Shown in pieces: positions 7,640-16,247 of a DNA stretch of 61,848 bases (position 1 is the first letter of the stretch; the number at the start of each line of letters is the position of its first letter). The notes under the pieces were generated by a model. The model was not told the origin of the DNA. It saw only the letters and a program-made list of their open reading frames with translations, and did no database searches. Source of the DNA: an uncultured Pelagibacteraceae bacterium (GTDB taxonomy: Bacteria > Pseudomonadota > Alphaproteobacteria > Pelagibacterales > Pelagibacteraceae); the NCBI GenBank assembly GCA_902629955.1, contig CACOSS010000005.1, forward strand, positions 1 to 61,848. Reading direction: 5' to 3'. The position numbers and the translations under genes are program-made.

Positions 7640-8818
7640 TTATTTATTTTGTAATGAAAATTGTATTAAGTCGATATTTTTTGATTTAAATCCAGCTTCA
7701 CAATAAGATAAATAGAAATTCCACATTCTTTTAAAAGTTACATCAAAACCCTGATTTGAAATATGTTCCCATTTTTTTAAAAATTCATCCCTCCACATCA
7801 TTAAAGTATTAGAATAGTGTAATCCATATGAATTACACTGATCGAAATTTAAATTTGTTTCGTTCGAGTATTTTATTAAACTATTTTTACAAGGTAAAAA
7901 TCCTCCTGGAAAAATATATTTTTGAATGAAATCTTGTTTAGTCTTATATCTGTTGTAGAGACTATCATCTATTGTGATCGCTTGTATAGCGGCACTACCG
8001 TTAGGAACCAAGTTTTGTTTTATTTTATTAAAAAAACTTTTTAAATAATTTTGACCTACCGCCTCTATCATTTCTATAGAGGCTATTGAATTATATTTGT
8101 AATTTACATCACGATAATCTTGCATCTTTATATTTACTTTTTCATTTAAACCATTTTTGAATATTCTTTCCTTTGCATATTCGTACTGTTTTTGAGATAT
8201 TGTTATACAATCTAACTTTATGTCGTAATTTTTTCCCACATACTCAGCAAAACCACCCCAACCACATCCGATCTCTAACATTCTATCACCAGGTTTTGGT
8301 TTGGCTAGAAACGAAAGTTTTTTATATTTATTAATTTGTGCTGCCTCTAGGTTGGTTTTATCCTTATCAAATATTGCACTTGAGTAGGTTAAGGTTTTAT
8401 CAAGCCATAACGAAAAAAATTCATTTCCAAGATCATAATGTTTAGAGATATTTTCTTTGCTTCTTTTCTTTGTATTCTTAATAATTAGGTATTTAAAAAA
8501 ATTTATTAATGGTAAATCTAAAACTCCAGAAAATTTGTGAACCTTGTTTATATTTTTTGCGGTAATCTCTATTAAATTTGTCAAATTATCTGTCTCAAAC
8601 TCACCCCTCATGTAAGATTCTGCTAACCCTATACTTCCTTTATTTAAAATATTTAATGTTAAGCCAGGCTTTTTAATAAATAAATTAGCTTTTAGCTCAG
8701 AATTTGAATTTCCTAATTGATATTTTTTACCATCATGATTTTGCAAAATGATTTGGCCATGTTCAAAACTTTTAATTGCTGAAAAAACTATTTTATCTGC
8801 TAATGACATTAGTTTCAT
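7640..8818 (-). CDS. Cyclopropane-fatty-acid-synthase-like SAM-dependent lipid methyltransferase
   Basis: This 392-aa protein has the CFA synthase layout: a lipid-binding N-terminal domain, KHYDLGNEFFSLWLD (about 127-140), the SAM motif LEIGCGWGGF (181-190), and a C-terminal catalytic region with KYIFPGGFLPC. The family methylates or cyclopropanates cis double bonds of phospholipid acyl chains. By alignment from memory with E. coli Cfa, the bicarbonate-site Glu is kept (Glu252). The Cys139 position is Ser147 (YSSAIF) and the His266 position is Gln279 (IQAIT). The same substitutions, together with the DUF1365 and flavoprotein neighbours, suggest a methylating enzyme of the UfaM kind rather than a cyclopropane former; this is inference. 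It overlaps DUF1365 by 4 bases. Confidence 0.87.
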   Translation of the reverse strand: MKLMSLADKIVFSAIKSFEHGQIILQNHDGKKYQLGNSNSELKANLFIKKPGLTLNILNKGSIGLAESYMRGEFETDNLTNLIEITAKNINKVHKFSGVLDLPLINFFKYLIIKNTKKRSKENISKHYDLGNEFFSLWLDKTLTYSSAIFDKDKTNLEAAQINKYKKLSFLAKPKPGDRMLEIGCGWGGFAEYVGKNYDIKLDCITISQKQYEYAKERIFKNGLNEKVNIKMQDYRDVNYKYNSIASIEMIEAVGQNYLKSFFNKIKQNLVPNGSAAIQAITIDDSLYNRYKTKQDFIQKYIFPGGFLPCKNSLIKYSNETNLNFDQCNSYGLHYSNTLMMWRDEFLKKWEHISNQGFDVTFKRMWNFYLSYCEAGFKSKNIDLIQFSLQNK

Positions 8819-9585
8819 TTTTTTTCTATACTTATATTATTTTTAATATTTATTTTTTTAGGGACCAATTTAATTCCTTTTAACCACAACCTTAATGCCT
8901 CAAAATGTATCGCTGAGATCACTTTAAATGTCATTAAAGGATGCTTTAAATATGAAAATATAAGGTTTTTTGTGTTAAGTTCCGATCTTCTGCCATCTTG
9001 CGATGCAAATAATAATTTGCCATCTTTATCCATTTGATCAATCAAAACTGATAAATTTTCTCCAGGATTCGCAATTCTGAAATTGTAATTTGAATCTAAA
9101 TCCATAAATGGTGAAACATAAAACTTTTTTATACAATTATTCTTAATGTTTTTAGTCTCTAAATTTGTTTTAAATACATAAGTATGTTGCTCACCAAAAG
9201 TATTTTTTACTTCATAAAGTATCGCAATGAGTGATGATTTTGAGTTATAAACAAAAAAAATACTTAGAGGATTAAAGACGTAACCAAAAATTCTAGGATA
9301 ACATAGGATTTTAATCTTTATATTTTTTTCTTCAATATTTATTTTTTTCAAATTTTTAATTACCCATTCCTTTAAAGATGTATTATTTCTCTCCCCATGG
9401 TCCCTATCATGGAAACTTATAAGATTGAATTTATTGTAGGAAAAAAAACTTATTTCTTTATCAATATTAGTGATTTCATCTAGATCTAAAAATAAAGAGA
9501 AAACTTTATATTTGAAGAAATGTTGTTTAGGTTTAAACCTTTTATGAATTACTTTTCCATTATATATACAAGACTCTTTAATCAT
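8815..9585 (-). CDS. DUF1365 family protein
   Basis: This 256-aa protein begins with the family-typical IYNGKVIHKRFKPKQHFFKYKVF and contains RIFGYVFNPLSIFFVYN, FGEQHTYVF and KKFYVSPFMDLDSNYNFRI. DUF1365 proteins lack a firm biochemical assignment but sit beside flavin amine-oxidase-like proteins and CFA-like methylases in many proteobacteria. In Rhodobacter sphaeroides such genes belong to the sigma-E/ChrR singlet-oxygen regulon and to furan fatty acid formation. It overlaps both neighbours (8 and 4 bases), showing tight coupling. Confidence 0.87.
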   Translation of the reverse strand: MIKESCIYNGKVIHKRFKPKQHFFKYKVFSLFLDLDEITNIDKEISFFSYNKFNLISFHDRDHGERNNTSLKEWVIKNLKKINIEEKNIKIKILCYPRIFGYVFNPLSIFFVYNSKSSLIAILYEVKNTFGEQHTYVFKTNLETKNIKNNCIKKFYVSPFMDLDSNYNFRIANPGENLSVLIDQMDKDGKLLFASQDGRRSELNTKNLIFSYLKHPLMTFKVISAIHFEALRLWLKGIKLVPKKINIKNNISIEKK

Positions 9586-10825
9586 CTAGGAACTTGAGCA
9601 TATCAATAGATGATTTAATTCCGTCTTCATGGAAACCATAACCAAAATAACTTCCACAAAACAAAATATTTTTTTTATTCTGTATAGTGCTTAAATTTTT
9701 TTGGGAAATCAAAGCTTCTTGATTATAATAAGGGTGCGTAAACTCAACTTTTTTAACAATCATATTTTCGTCGATCTTAAAATAAGGATTTAGTGTTAAA
9801 AAAATATTTTTGTCAATTTTTAAGTTTTGCAACTTATTAAGCCAATACGTAATAGAACATTCACCTAGGTTGTCTGAGTTTATTGAAGAATTCCATGATG
9901 ACCAAGCTTTATTATTTGATGGCATTACATTTTCGTCTGTATGAATTACTGCCATATTTTTTTTATAATTGAATTTTGAAAGTATATTTTTCTCTTCGTC
10001 AGAGGGATTTTTAAGAATAGAAATTGTTTGGTCTGCATGTGTTGCAAATACAACTTTATCATAGTCAAAAAATTCACTATCATCTCCATAGAATAGTCTA
10101 ACACTATTAGTTTTTCTTTCTACTTTATTAATATTATAGTTTTTATAGTATTCTCCACTAACCTTTTCTAAAATTTTGTTTACATAGGTTTTGCTACGAT
10201 TTTTTACGGTAAACCAATCCGGTCTATTTTTTAATTTAAAAAGTCCATGATTTTGAAAAAATTTAAGAAAAAATTTCAACGGCATTTGCCCAGCTTCATA
10301 TGGAGGCATAGACCAAATTGCTGCAACCATAGGTATTAAATGATAGTTTATAAAATACTGCGATAATTTTTTCGTTTTTAAAAAACTTTCTAATGTTTTT
10401 TCTTCATTAATATTTTTAATTTTATCACATTCATTGTAAAATTTAAGTATTTCATAAAACATTTTTAAAAATTTTAAATTAAAAATATTTTTTCTGTTTA
10501 CAAAAATACCATTTAAGCCTTTTCCACAATACTCAATATTTTTTCCTTTGACAGAAACTGAAAAACTCATATTACTTTTTTCTATCTCTATTTTGTTATC
10601 CTTAAAAAAATTTATAAGATTTGGATATGTTTTGTGGTTGAAAACTATAAAACCTATATCAACAGCTATTTTTTTTTTATCTGAATTATTGTAATCAATA
10701 TCTATTGTGTGTGCGTGCCCTCCAAAATGATTTTCTTTTTCAAATAGATCAACTTTATGTTTTTTTGACAGATAATATGCTGAGCTAAGCCCAGAAATAC
10801 CTGAACCGATTACTGCAATTTTCAT
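9578..10825 (-). CDS. NAD/FAD-binding flavin oxidoreductase (amine-oxidase-like, lipid cassette)
   Basis: This 415-aa flavoprotein starts with MKIAVIGSGISGLSSAYYLS and has the second FAD contact ENHFGGHAHTIDI. A C-terminal FCGSYFGYGFHEDGIKSS closes the FAD site. The family resembles carotene desaturases and amine oxidases and co-occurs with DUF1365 and CFA-like enzymes. A fatty-acyl oxidase or desaturase role is plausible but inferred. The gene begins 6 bases after the gcvP stop on the same strand with no terminator visible, so it probably belongs to the glycine-riboswitch transcription unit. Confidence 0.85.
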   Translation of the reverse strand: MKIAVIGSGISGLSSAYYLSKKHKVDLFEKENHFGGHAHTIDIDYNNSDKKKIAVDIGFIVFNHKTYPNLINFFKDNKIEIEKSNMSFSVSVKGKNIEYCGKGLNGIFVNRKNIFNLKFLKMFYEILKFYNECDKIKNINEEKTLESFLKTKKLSQYFINYHLIPMVAAIWSMPPYEAGQMPLKFFLKFFQNHGLFKLKNRPDWFTVKNRSKTYVNKILEKVSGEYYKNYNINKVERKTNSVRLFYGDDSEFFDYDKVVFATHADQTISILKNPSDEEKNILSKFNYKKNMAVIHTDENVMPSNNKAWSSWNSSINSDNLGECSITYWLNKLQNLKIDKNIFLTLNPYFKIDENMIVKKVEFTHPYYNQEALISQKNLSTIQNKKNILFCGSYFGYGFHEDGIKSSIDMLKFLDD

Positions 10826-10831
10826 TAGTCT

Positions 10832-13696
10832 TTAAGCTGCATCTTCTTTGAATTCATCCATGCTTGGACAAGTACAAAAAAGATTTTTGTCACCATAAAC
10901 ATTATCGACTCTGGAAACTGGTGGCCAAAACTTGTTAGATTTTAAAAATTGTGATGGATATGCTGCTTCTTCTCTAGAATATTTATGTTTCCAGTCATTT
11001 GATGCTAATTCTAGATCAGTGTGCGGAGCATTTTTAATAGGATTATCAATCTTATCGAATTCTCCATTTTTTATTTTATCAATTTCTTTTTTTATTTTAA
11101 TCAAAGTGTCACAAAATCTATTAATTTCATTTAAACTTTCACTTTCAGTTGGTTCTATCATCATTGTTCCCGGTACTGGCCAAGACATTGTTGGAGCATG
11201 AAAACCAAAATCTATTAATCTTTTTGCTATATCTTCCTCGGTTATCCCTGTGTCAATTTTTATTGATCTGATGTCAATAATACACTCGTGAGCTACATTT
11301 CCATTGGTACCTTTATATAAAATTGGATAATGATCTTTCAATTTGTTAGCTATGTAATTAGCGTTTAAAATTGCTATTTGTGTTGCAAGTTTAAGACCTT
11401 CTGAACCCATCATTTTAATATACATCCATGAAATAGATAAAATACTTGAACTTCCCCATGGGGCTGCAGATATAGGTCCAATACCTGTGGCTGGGCCACA
11501 ATCTTTTATTACTGGATGTGTTGGCAAATATATTTCCAAGTGTCTTTTACATGCAATTGGTCCCATACCTGGACCACCACCACCATGTGGAATGCAGAAT
11601 GTTTTATGTAAATTTATGTGACAAACATCAGGTCCAAAGTTACCAGGTTTAGCAATACCAACCAAAGCATTTAGATTTGCTCCATCCATATAAACTTGGC
11701 CTCCATGCTTATGGATTAATTCGCATATGTCAGATATTCTTTCCTCAAAAACTCCATGTGTTGAAGGGTAAGTGACCATTAAAGCACCAAGATTTTCTGA
11801 ATTCTGTTCAACTTTCTTTTTAAGATCTTCATAGTCGACATTTCCATCTTTATCACAATTAACGACTACAACTTTCATTCCTGCCATTTGGGCGCTTGCA
11901 GGATTTGTACCATGTGCTGAACTAGGGATTAAGCATACATTTCTATTTTTTTCACCTCTCTCCATATGATATTTTCTAATAACCATAAGACCAGCGTATT
12001 CTCCTTGGGCACCCGCATTTGGTTGCAAAGAAACTCCAGAAAATCCAGTCACAGATCTCAACCAATTTTTCAAATCAGTGAATAAAGTTCTAAAACCTTC
12101 CATTTGCTCTATTGGAGCGAAAGGATGTGGTTCTGAAAACTCTCTCCAACTAATAGGTATCATTTCTGCAACAGCATTTAATTTCATTGTACAAGAACCC
12201 AATGCAATCATTGTTCGATTTAGAGCAATATCTTTATCCTCAAGTCTTTTTAAATACCTAATCATTTCTGTTTCTGAGTGATAACTATTAAATACTTTGT
12301 GTTCTAAATAATTAGATGTTCTAAGTAAATTTTTTGGAAGATTGGGTAAACTTTCTGTTGGATTTTCTTTTATAGCTTCTGCACAATTAAATATCTTTAA
12401 GAGTTGATTTGCTCTGTAGACGTTTTTCTTTTCATCAAAAGACACTGCTAGCATTTCAGAATTTACTTTTCTGATATTCACTTTTTGAGATAATGCATTT
12501 TGAAATATTTGTTCAGTTTTATCTTTTGTTAACACCGTTACGGTATCAAAGAAATAGTCAGAATAAAGTTCATAACCTGACTGTTTAAGTTTATCGGCAA
12601 AATTTTTAGCAAGTTGAGAAACTCTTTCTGATATTGTTCTTATTCCCTTAGGCCCATGATAAATTGCATATGCTGCTGAAACAATTGCAAGCAGAGCTTG
12701 GGCAGTACAAATATTACTCGTCGCTTTGTCCCTTCTTATATGTTGTTCTCTAGTTTGTAATGCAAGTCTATAAGCTTTATTTCTATGTCTATCTACTGAA
12801 ACTCCAATAATTCTTCCGGGCATGGATCTCTTAAATTCATCTTTAGTCGCAAAAAATGCTGCGTGTGGACCTCCATAACCTAAAGGAATTCCAAATCTTT
12901 GTGAACTTCCTATGGCAATATCTGCACCTAATTCTGCTGGTGTTTTTAATTTTGCTAGGGATAATAAATCACAAGCAAGTATAGCTTTTCCATTTTTTTT
13001 TCTAATTTTACTAATACTTTCACTTGGATCTTTAATGTCTCCCAATGTTCCAGGATATTGTAGAATACCGCATACAATATCGTCCTTTATTTTGCCAAGT
13101 TCTTCATCATCTCCAATCAAAACTTTAAGACCTAAAGGTTCTGCTCTTGTTTTTACTACCTCTATGGTTTGAGGGTGACAATCTTTAGAAATAAAAACAA
13201 TATCACTATCTTTTTTATTAAGTCTGTGGCTGAGGCCCATGGCTTCTGCAGCAGCTGTACCTTCATCTAACAAAGATGCATTTGCAATATCCATGCCAGT
13301 AAAATCAATTATCATTTGTTGAAAGTTTAGCAACATTTCCAATCTTCCTTGAGCGACCTCAGGTTGATAAGGAGTATAAGAAGTATACCAGCCAGGATTT
13401 TCTAATATGTTTCTTATAATAACATTTGGGGTATATGTTCCATAATAACCCATACCAATAAAATTTGAGAAAATTTGATTTTTTCTTGATATAGCTTTTA
13501 ATTTTCTTAGTGCTTCATATTCGGAATTGGGTTCGCCGATATTCAATTCACCTTTAAATAATATTTTTTCTGGTACAGTTTGACTAATTAATTCATTAAT
13601 ATTTTGATAACCAAGCTGTCCTAACATATCTTTTTCATCTTTCCTGGATGGTCCAATATGTCTTTTAATAAAATCCTTTTCAGAATTATGTAACAT
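10832..13696 (-). CDS. gcvP: Glycine dehydrogenase (decarboxylating), P-protein
   Basis: At 954 aa this is the full-length fused P-protein of the glycine cleavage system. It decarboxylates glycine on pyridoxal phosphate and passes the aminomethyl group to the lipoyl arm of GcvH. The PLP lysine is in HINLHKTFCIPHGGGGPG (about residue 700). Other landmarks are FIGMGYYGTYTPNVIIRN, the glycine-rich YQPEVAQGRLE region and AHGTNPASAQMAG. Its start codon overlaps the gcvH stop by one base. The product feeds one-carbon units to folate and NADH to respiration. Confidence 0.97.
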   Translation of the reverse strand: MLHNSEKDFIKRHIGPSRKDEKDMLGQLGYQNINELISQTVPEKILFKGELNIGEPNSEYEALRKLKAISRKNQIFSNFIGMGYYGTYTPNVIIRNILENPGWYTSYTPYQPEVAQGRLEMLLNFQQMIIDFTGMDIANASLLDEGTAAAEAMGLSHRLNKKDSDIVFISKDCHPQTIEVVKTRAEPLGLKVLIGDDEELGKIKDDIVCGILQYPGTLGDIKDPSESISKIRKKNGKAILACDLLSLAKLKTPAELGADIAIGSSQRFGIPLGYGGPHAAFFATKDEFKRSMPGRIIGVSVDRHRNKAYRLALQTREQHIRRDKATSNICTAQALLAIVSAAYAIYHGPKGIRTISERVSQLAKNFADKLKQSGYELYSDYFFDTVTVLTKDKTEQIFQNALSQKVNIRKVNSEMLAVSFDEKKNVYRANQLLKIFNCAEAIKENPTESLPNLPKNLLRTSNYLEHKVFNSYHSETEMIRYLKRLEDKDIALNRTMIALGSCTMKLNAVAEMIPISWREFSEPHPFAPIEQMEGFRTLFTDLKNWLRSVTGFSGVSLQPNAGAQGEYAGLMVIRKYHMERGEKNRNVCLIPSSAHGTNPASAQMAGMKVVVVNCDKDGNVDYEDLKKKVEQNSENLGALMVTYPSTHGVFEERISDICELIHKHGGQVYMDGANLNALVGIAKPGNFGPDVCHINLHKTFCIPHGGGGPGMGPIACKRHLEIYLPTHPVIKDCGPATGIGPISAAPWGSSSILSISWMYIKMMGSEGLKLATQIAILNANYIANKLKDHYPILYKGTNGNVAHECIIDIRSIKIDTGITEEDIAKRLIDFGFHAPTMSWPVPGTMMIEPTESESLNEINRFCDTLIKIKKEIDKIKNGEFDKIDNPIKNAPHTDLELASNDWKHKYSREEAAYPSQFLKSNKFWPPVSRVDNVYGDKNLFCTCPSMDEFKEDAA

Positions 13697-14076
13697 TAGC
13701 TAGCACTCTCCTTTGCAAATTTATCGTATTCATCTCTATTCATTAAAGAATTCATTTCAGCTGGATCTTTAATTTTAAGTTTAAAAAACCATCCATCCCC
13801 TTCAGGATCAGAATTAATTTTAGATGGATCATCTACAATTGATTGATTTGTATCGACAACTTCACCAGAAATAGGTGTATAAACATCGCTAGCGGCTTTA
13901 GTCGACTCAACAACTCCTGCAGTAGCATCCTTATTAACACTAGAACCTTTTTCAGGTAATTCAGTAAAAACAATATCTCCTAATAACTCTGTTGCATGTT
14001 TAGTTATACCTATAGTTGCGACATCACCTTCAACTGTTATCCACTCATGTTCTTTTGAAAATTTAATTTCTGACAT
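13696..14076 (-). CDS. gcvH: Glycine cleavage system H-protein
   Basis: This lipoyl carrier protein is about 126 aa from MSEIKF. Lys60 in [12 protein letters not shown] is the lipoylation site, and the sandwich-barrel motifs [25 protein letters not shown] and GDGWFFKLK are intact. A strong ribosome-binding site (GGGGAGGAG) is followed by ATGATAATG. Spacing favours the second ATG at 14076 over the one at 14082. The start overlaps the end of gcvT by 14 bases. Confidence 0.96.
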   Translation of the reverse strand: MSEIKFSKEHEWITVEGDVATIGITKHATELLGDIVFTELPEKGSSVNKDATAGVVESTKAASDVYTPISGEVVDTNQSIVDDPSKINSDPEGDGWFFKLKIKDPAEMNSLMNRDEYDKFAKESAS

Positions 14077-15172
14077 TATCATCTCCTCCCCTTACATAGT
14101 TTTTTTTATAAAAAGGCATTTCACAAATACTTGCTGGCACCCTTTTTCCTCTTACTTCTAAAAAGATTTTTGTATTTTTTTTTGAATAATCGTTATGAAT
14201 GTATCCCATTGCTATAGGACCATTAACGCTTGGCCCAAAAGTTCCACTAGTTACTTTTCCAATTTCATTATCTTTTTCATCAAATATTTTTGTAGACTCT
14301 CTTGCTATCACTTTAGTTTCAGGTTTTATTCCAACTCTAATTTTTGAAACACCTTCGTTATATTGTTTCTTAATAAATTCTGAACCTGGAAACTTTTCAT
14401 TAATTTTGCTTTTTGAGATTGCCCATTTTAGATTTGCCTCAATTGGACTGGTATTCTCATCTAAATCATGACCATATAAACAAAGTCCAGCCTCTAGCCT
14501 TAGAGTGTCTCTAGCTCCTAAGCCAATCATTGTAGAACCTTTTTCAATAAGTTTTTCTACAAAACTTTCCACAATTTTATTATTGATCGAAATTTCGAAG
14601 CCATCTTCACCAGTATAGCCAGATCTAGTTATATATATGTCTAAGTCTTTGTACTTAAATTGGTTACCATTCATAAATTTTAGTTTAATAACACCTGGTA
14701 TAATCGACTCTAAAATATTTTTTGCTTTAGGACCCTGTATTGCTATTAAAGATAGATTTTCTGATAAATTAATTTGATATTTTTCACCAATTTTCTTTTT
14801 TAAAATATTTAAATCTGCTTCTTTACAAGCAGCGTTTAATATTATCATGTACCCGTCTTTTAATTTTGTAATAATAAGATCATCATATATTCCACCATTT
14901 TCTTTCATCAAAAAGGAATACTTGCTTTGATTTATTGAAATCTTTGCTAAATCAATTGGGAATATTTTTTGTAAATCATTGGTTAATTCATCTCCACCTT
15001 TTAGAAATAATTGACCCATGTGTGATACGTCAAATATTCCTGAATTATTTCTAGTGGTTATATGTTCTCTTACAATGCCGGTTTCATATTGAATTGGCAT
15101 TTCATAACCAGCAAATTGCACAAACTTAGCTCTATATTTTTGATGAAGATTGTACAGAGGTGTTTTTTTCAT
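14063..15172 (-). CDS. gcvT: Glycine cleavage system T-protein (aminomethyltransferase)
   Basis: This 369-aa protein transfers the methylene carbon from aminomethyl-lipoyl-GcvH to tetrahydrofolate, releasing ammonia. Motifs include [25 protein letters not shown] at the N-terminus, [25 protein letters not shown] and [22 protein letters not shown]. It is the first gene behind the tandem glycine riboswitch. A weak AAAGAG ribosome-binding site lies 10 bases upstream of the ATG, inside a 13-bp inverted repeat that brackets the second aptamer. Confidence 0.96.
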   Translation of the reverse strand: MKKTPLYNLHQKYRAKFVQFAGYEMPIQYETGIVREHITTRNNSGIFDVSHMGQLFLKGGDELTNDLQKIFPIDLAKISINQSKYSFLMKENGGIYDDLIITKLKDGYMIILNAACKEADLNILKKKIGEKYQINLSENLSLIAIQGPKAKNILESIIPGVIKLKFMNGNQFKYKDLDIYITRSGYTGEDGFEISINNKIVESFVEKLIEKGSTMIGLGARDTLRLEAGLCLYGHDLDENTSPIEANLKWAISKSKINEKFPGSEFIKKQYNEGVSKIRVGIKPETKVIARESTKIFDEKDNEIGKVTSGTFGPSVNGPIAMGYIHNDYSKKNTKIFLEVRGKRVPASICEMPFYKKNYVRGGDDNVRN

Positions 15173-15173
15173 A

Positions 15174-15260
15174 AAATATTAACTCTTTGCCCCCTCTGTC
15201 TATGTGCCTGAGAGATTTGCTCCTTCGGCGAGAATTTTTCTCTTTCCAGAGTTAATATTT
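15174..15260 (-). promoter_or_regulatory. 13-bp inverted repeat bracketing glycine aptamer 2 and abutting the gcvT start
   Basis: AAATATTAACTCT in the inter-aptamer linker (15248-15260, minus strand) is perfectly complementary to AGAGTTAATATTT at 15174-15186, which ends one base before the gcvT ATG. In the RNA these arms could form a long helix burying the AAAGAG ribosome-binding site. The CUCU end of the upstream arm also belongs to the normal P1 stem of aptamer 2 (CTCTG/CAGAG), so the two pairings compete. That is the expected architecture of a translational switch. The repeat is seen directly; the mechanism is inferred. Confidence 0.6.
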
Positions 15261-15330
15261 ACGGTCCTTTTGCCTGAGAGTTTCCGGGGTGGTTGCTCCT
15301 TCGGCGCCACATTATGTGGTCTCTCCCGTG
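15191..15330 (-). promoter_or_regulatory. Tandem glycine riboswitch (gcvT leader)
   Basis: Two glycine-aptamer cores are visible on the minus strand. Aptamer 1 (about 15262-15330) reads GGGAGAGACC, then GCCGAAGGAGCAACC and AACTCTCAGGCAAAAGGACCG. Aptamer 2 (about 15191-15252) reads CTCTGGAAAGAG, then CTCGCCGAAGGAGCAAAT and CTCTCAGGCACATAGACAGAG. The GCCGAAGGAGCAA and CTCTCAGGCA blocks are the family hallmarks. Glycine riboswitches on gcvT are known in SAR11. No U-rich terminator follows aptamer 2, so control of translation initiation is more likely than attenuation. Confidence 0.96.
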
Positions 15331-15335
15331 AAGCT

Positions 15336-15364
15336 TTTATAGCATAAATTTAATTAAATGACAG
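15336..15364 (-). promoter_or_regulatory. Predicted promoter of the gcv riboswitch operon
   Basis: On the minus strand, CTGTCA (15359-15364) and TATAAA (15336-15341) are separated by exactly 17 bases. The expected transcription start, about 7 bases further, falls at the first base of aptamer 1. This placement supports the call, although the -35 matches the consensus at only 4 of 6 positions. Confidence 0.5.
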
Positions 15365-15368
15365 TCTT

Positions 15369-16247
15369 TTAAGATTGTAATGAAGGCTTATTTTTTTTTA
15401 AAAGTGGTAAAAATTGAAGCAGAACAGCTATAATTACCACACTTCCTCCAATAAGAACCATTAAAGGAGGTTGCTCATTAATGAAAATCCATGCCCACAG
15501 GGGCCCTAAAACGGCTTCGGTTAACATTATGATTCCCACTAATGCTGATGGAGTTCGTCTTGCTCCAATAGTAATTAAAATAAAACCAAAACCTAATTGA
15601 AAAAATCCTGCCAGAAATCCTAGAAAAATATCATAAAAAGAAATCATGATTTTTCCAGCAATTAAATAACCAATCAACATTGCAAATATGCCTGCAATTA
15701 ATTGTAATGGCACCATATCAACAGTAGGATATTTTCTAACGATTAAAATTAAAATTGCAAAAGATATAGGCATTATGAAAGCTGCAATATTACCTGACAT
15801 TTGGCCTGGGGATAAAGAAGTACCAATCATTAAAATTATCCCTGAAATTGCTAAAATAATTGAAATTAAAGTTAATTTTGAAATTTTTTCTTTTAAGAAT
15901 AAATATCCAAATAGTGCTAAAAATATTGTTTGAGTTTGAATTATAAAATTTGTGTTTGCAACAGTAGTGTTATACATAGCAAAAACGTATCCACAAAAGC
16001 CTGTAGATAATATTAAACCACCTATCAGTCCAGGTATTCCAGAACTTACAAAAGCAGTAAAAAATTTTTTTCTATATGTTAGTATTAAAAAAATACTTAC
16101 AACTAATATAAAAAAAATTGATCTCCAAAATAAAATTTGCCATAAATTTGCACCATGAAATGATTTTACAATAAGCCCTCCAAAACTTAGGCTTAAAGCT
16201 CCAAGAAATACCAATAGTGGACCAGGCAATTTAGATATTATATTCAT
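15369..16247 (-). CDS. EamA/DMT-superfamily transporter
   Basis: This 292-aa protein has about ten membrane helices in two EamA repeats. It carries the family motifs GYLFLKEKISKLTLISIILAI-like at the end of repeat one and LTEAVLGPLWAWIFINEQP in repeat two. Its start overlaps the pxpC stop by one base, so it is the third gene of a pxpB-pxpC-eamA unit. Its substrate may therefore be 5-oxoproline, glutamate or a related compound; this is inference from context. It is only distantly similar to the other EamA protein in this window. Confidence 0.85.
   Translation of the reverse strand: MNIISKLPGPLLVFLGALSLSFGGLIVKSFHGANLWQILFWRSIFFILVVSIFLILTYRKKFFTAFVSSGIPGLIGGLILSTGFCGYVFAMYNTTVANTNFIIQTQTIFLALFGYLFLKEKISKLTLISIILAISGIILMIGTSLSPGQMSGNIAAFIMPISFAILILIVRKYPTVDMVPLQLIAGIFAMLIGYLIAGKIMISFYDIFLGFLAGFFQLGFGFILITIGARRTPSALVGIIMLTEAVLGPLWAWIFINEQPPLMVLIGGSVVIIAVLLQFLPLLKKNKPSLQS

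Noticed and set aside
10932..13172. Several plus-strand open frames of 60-90 codons opposite gcvP
   Set aside because: All are antisense to gcvP, which is intact and conserved across this span; low stop frequency reflects codon bias.
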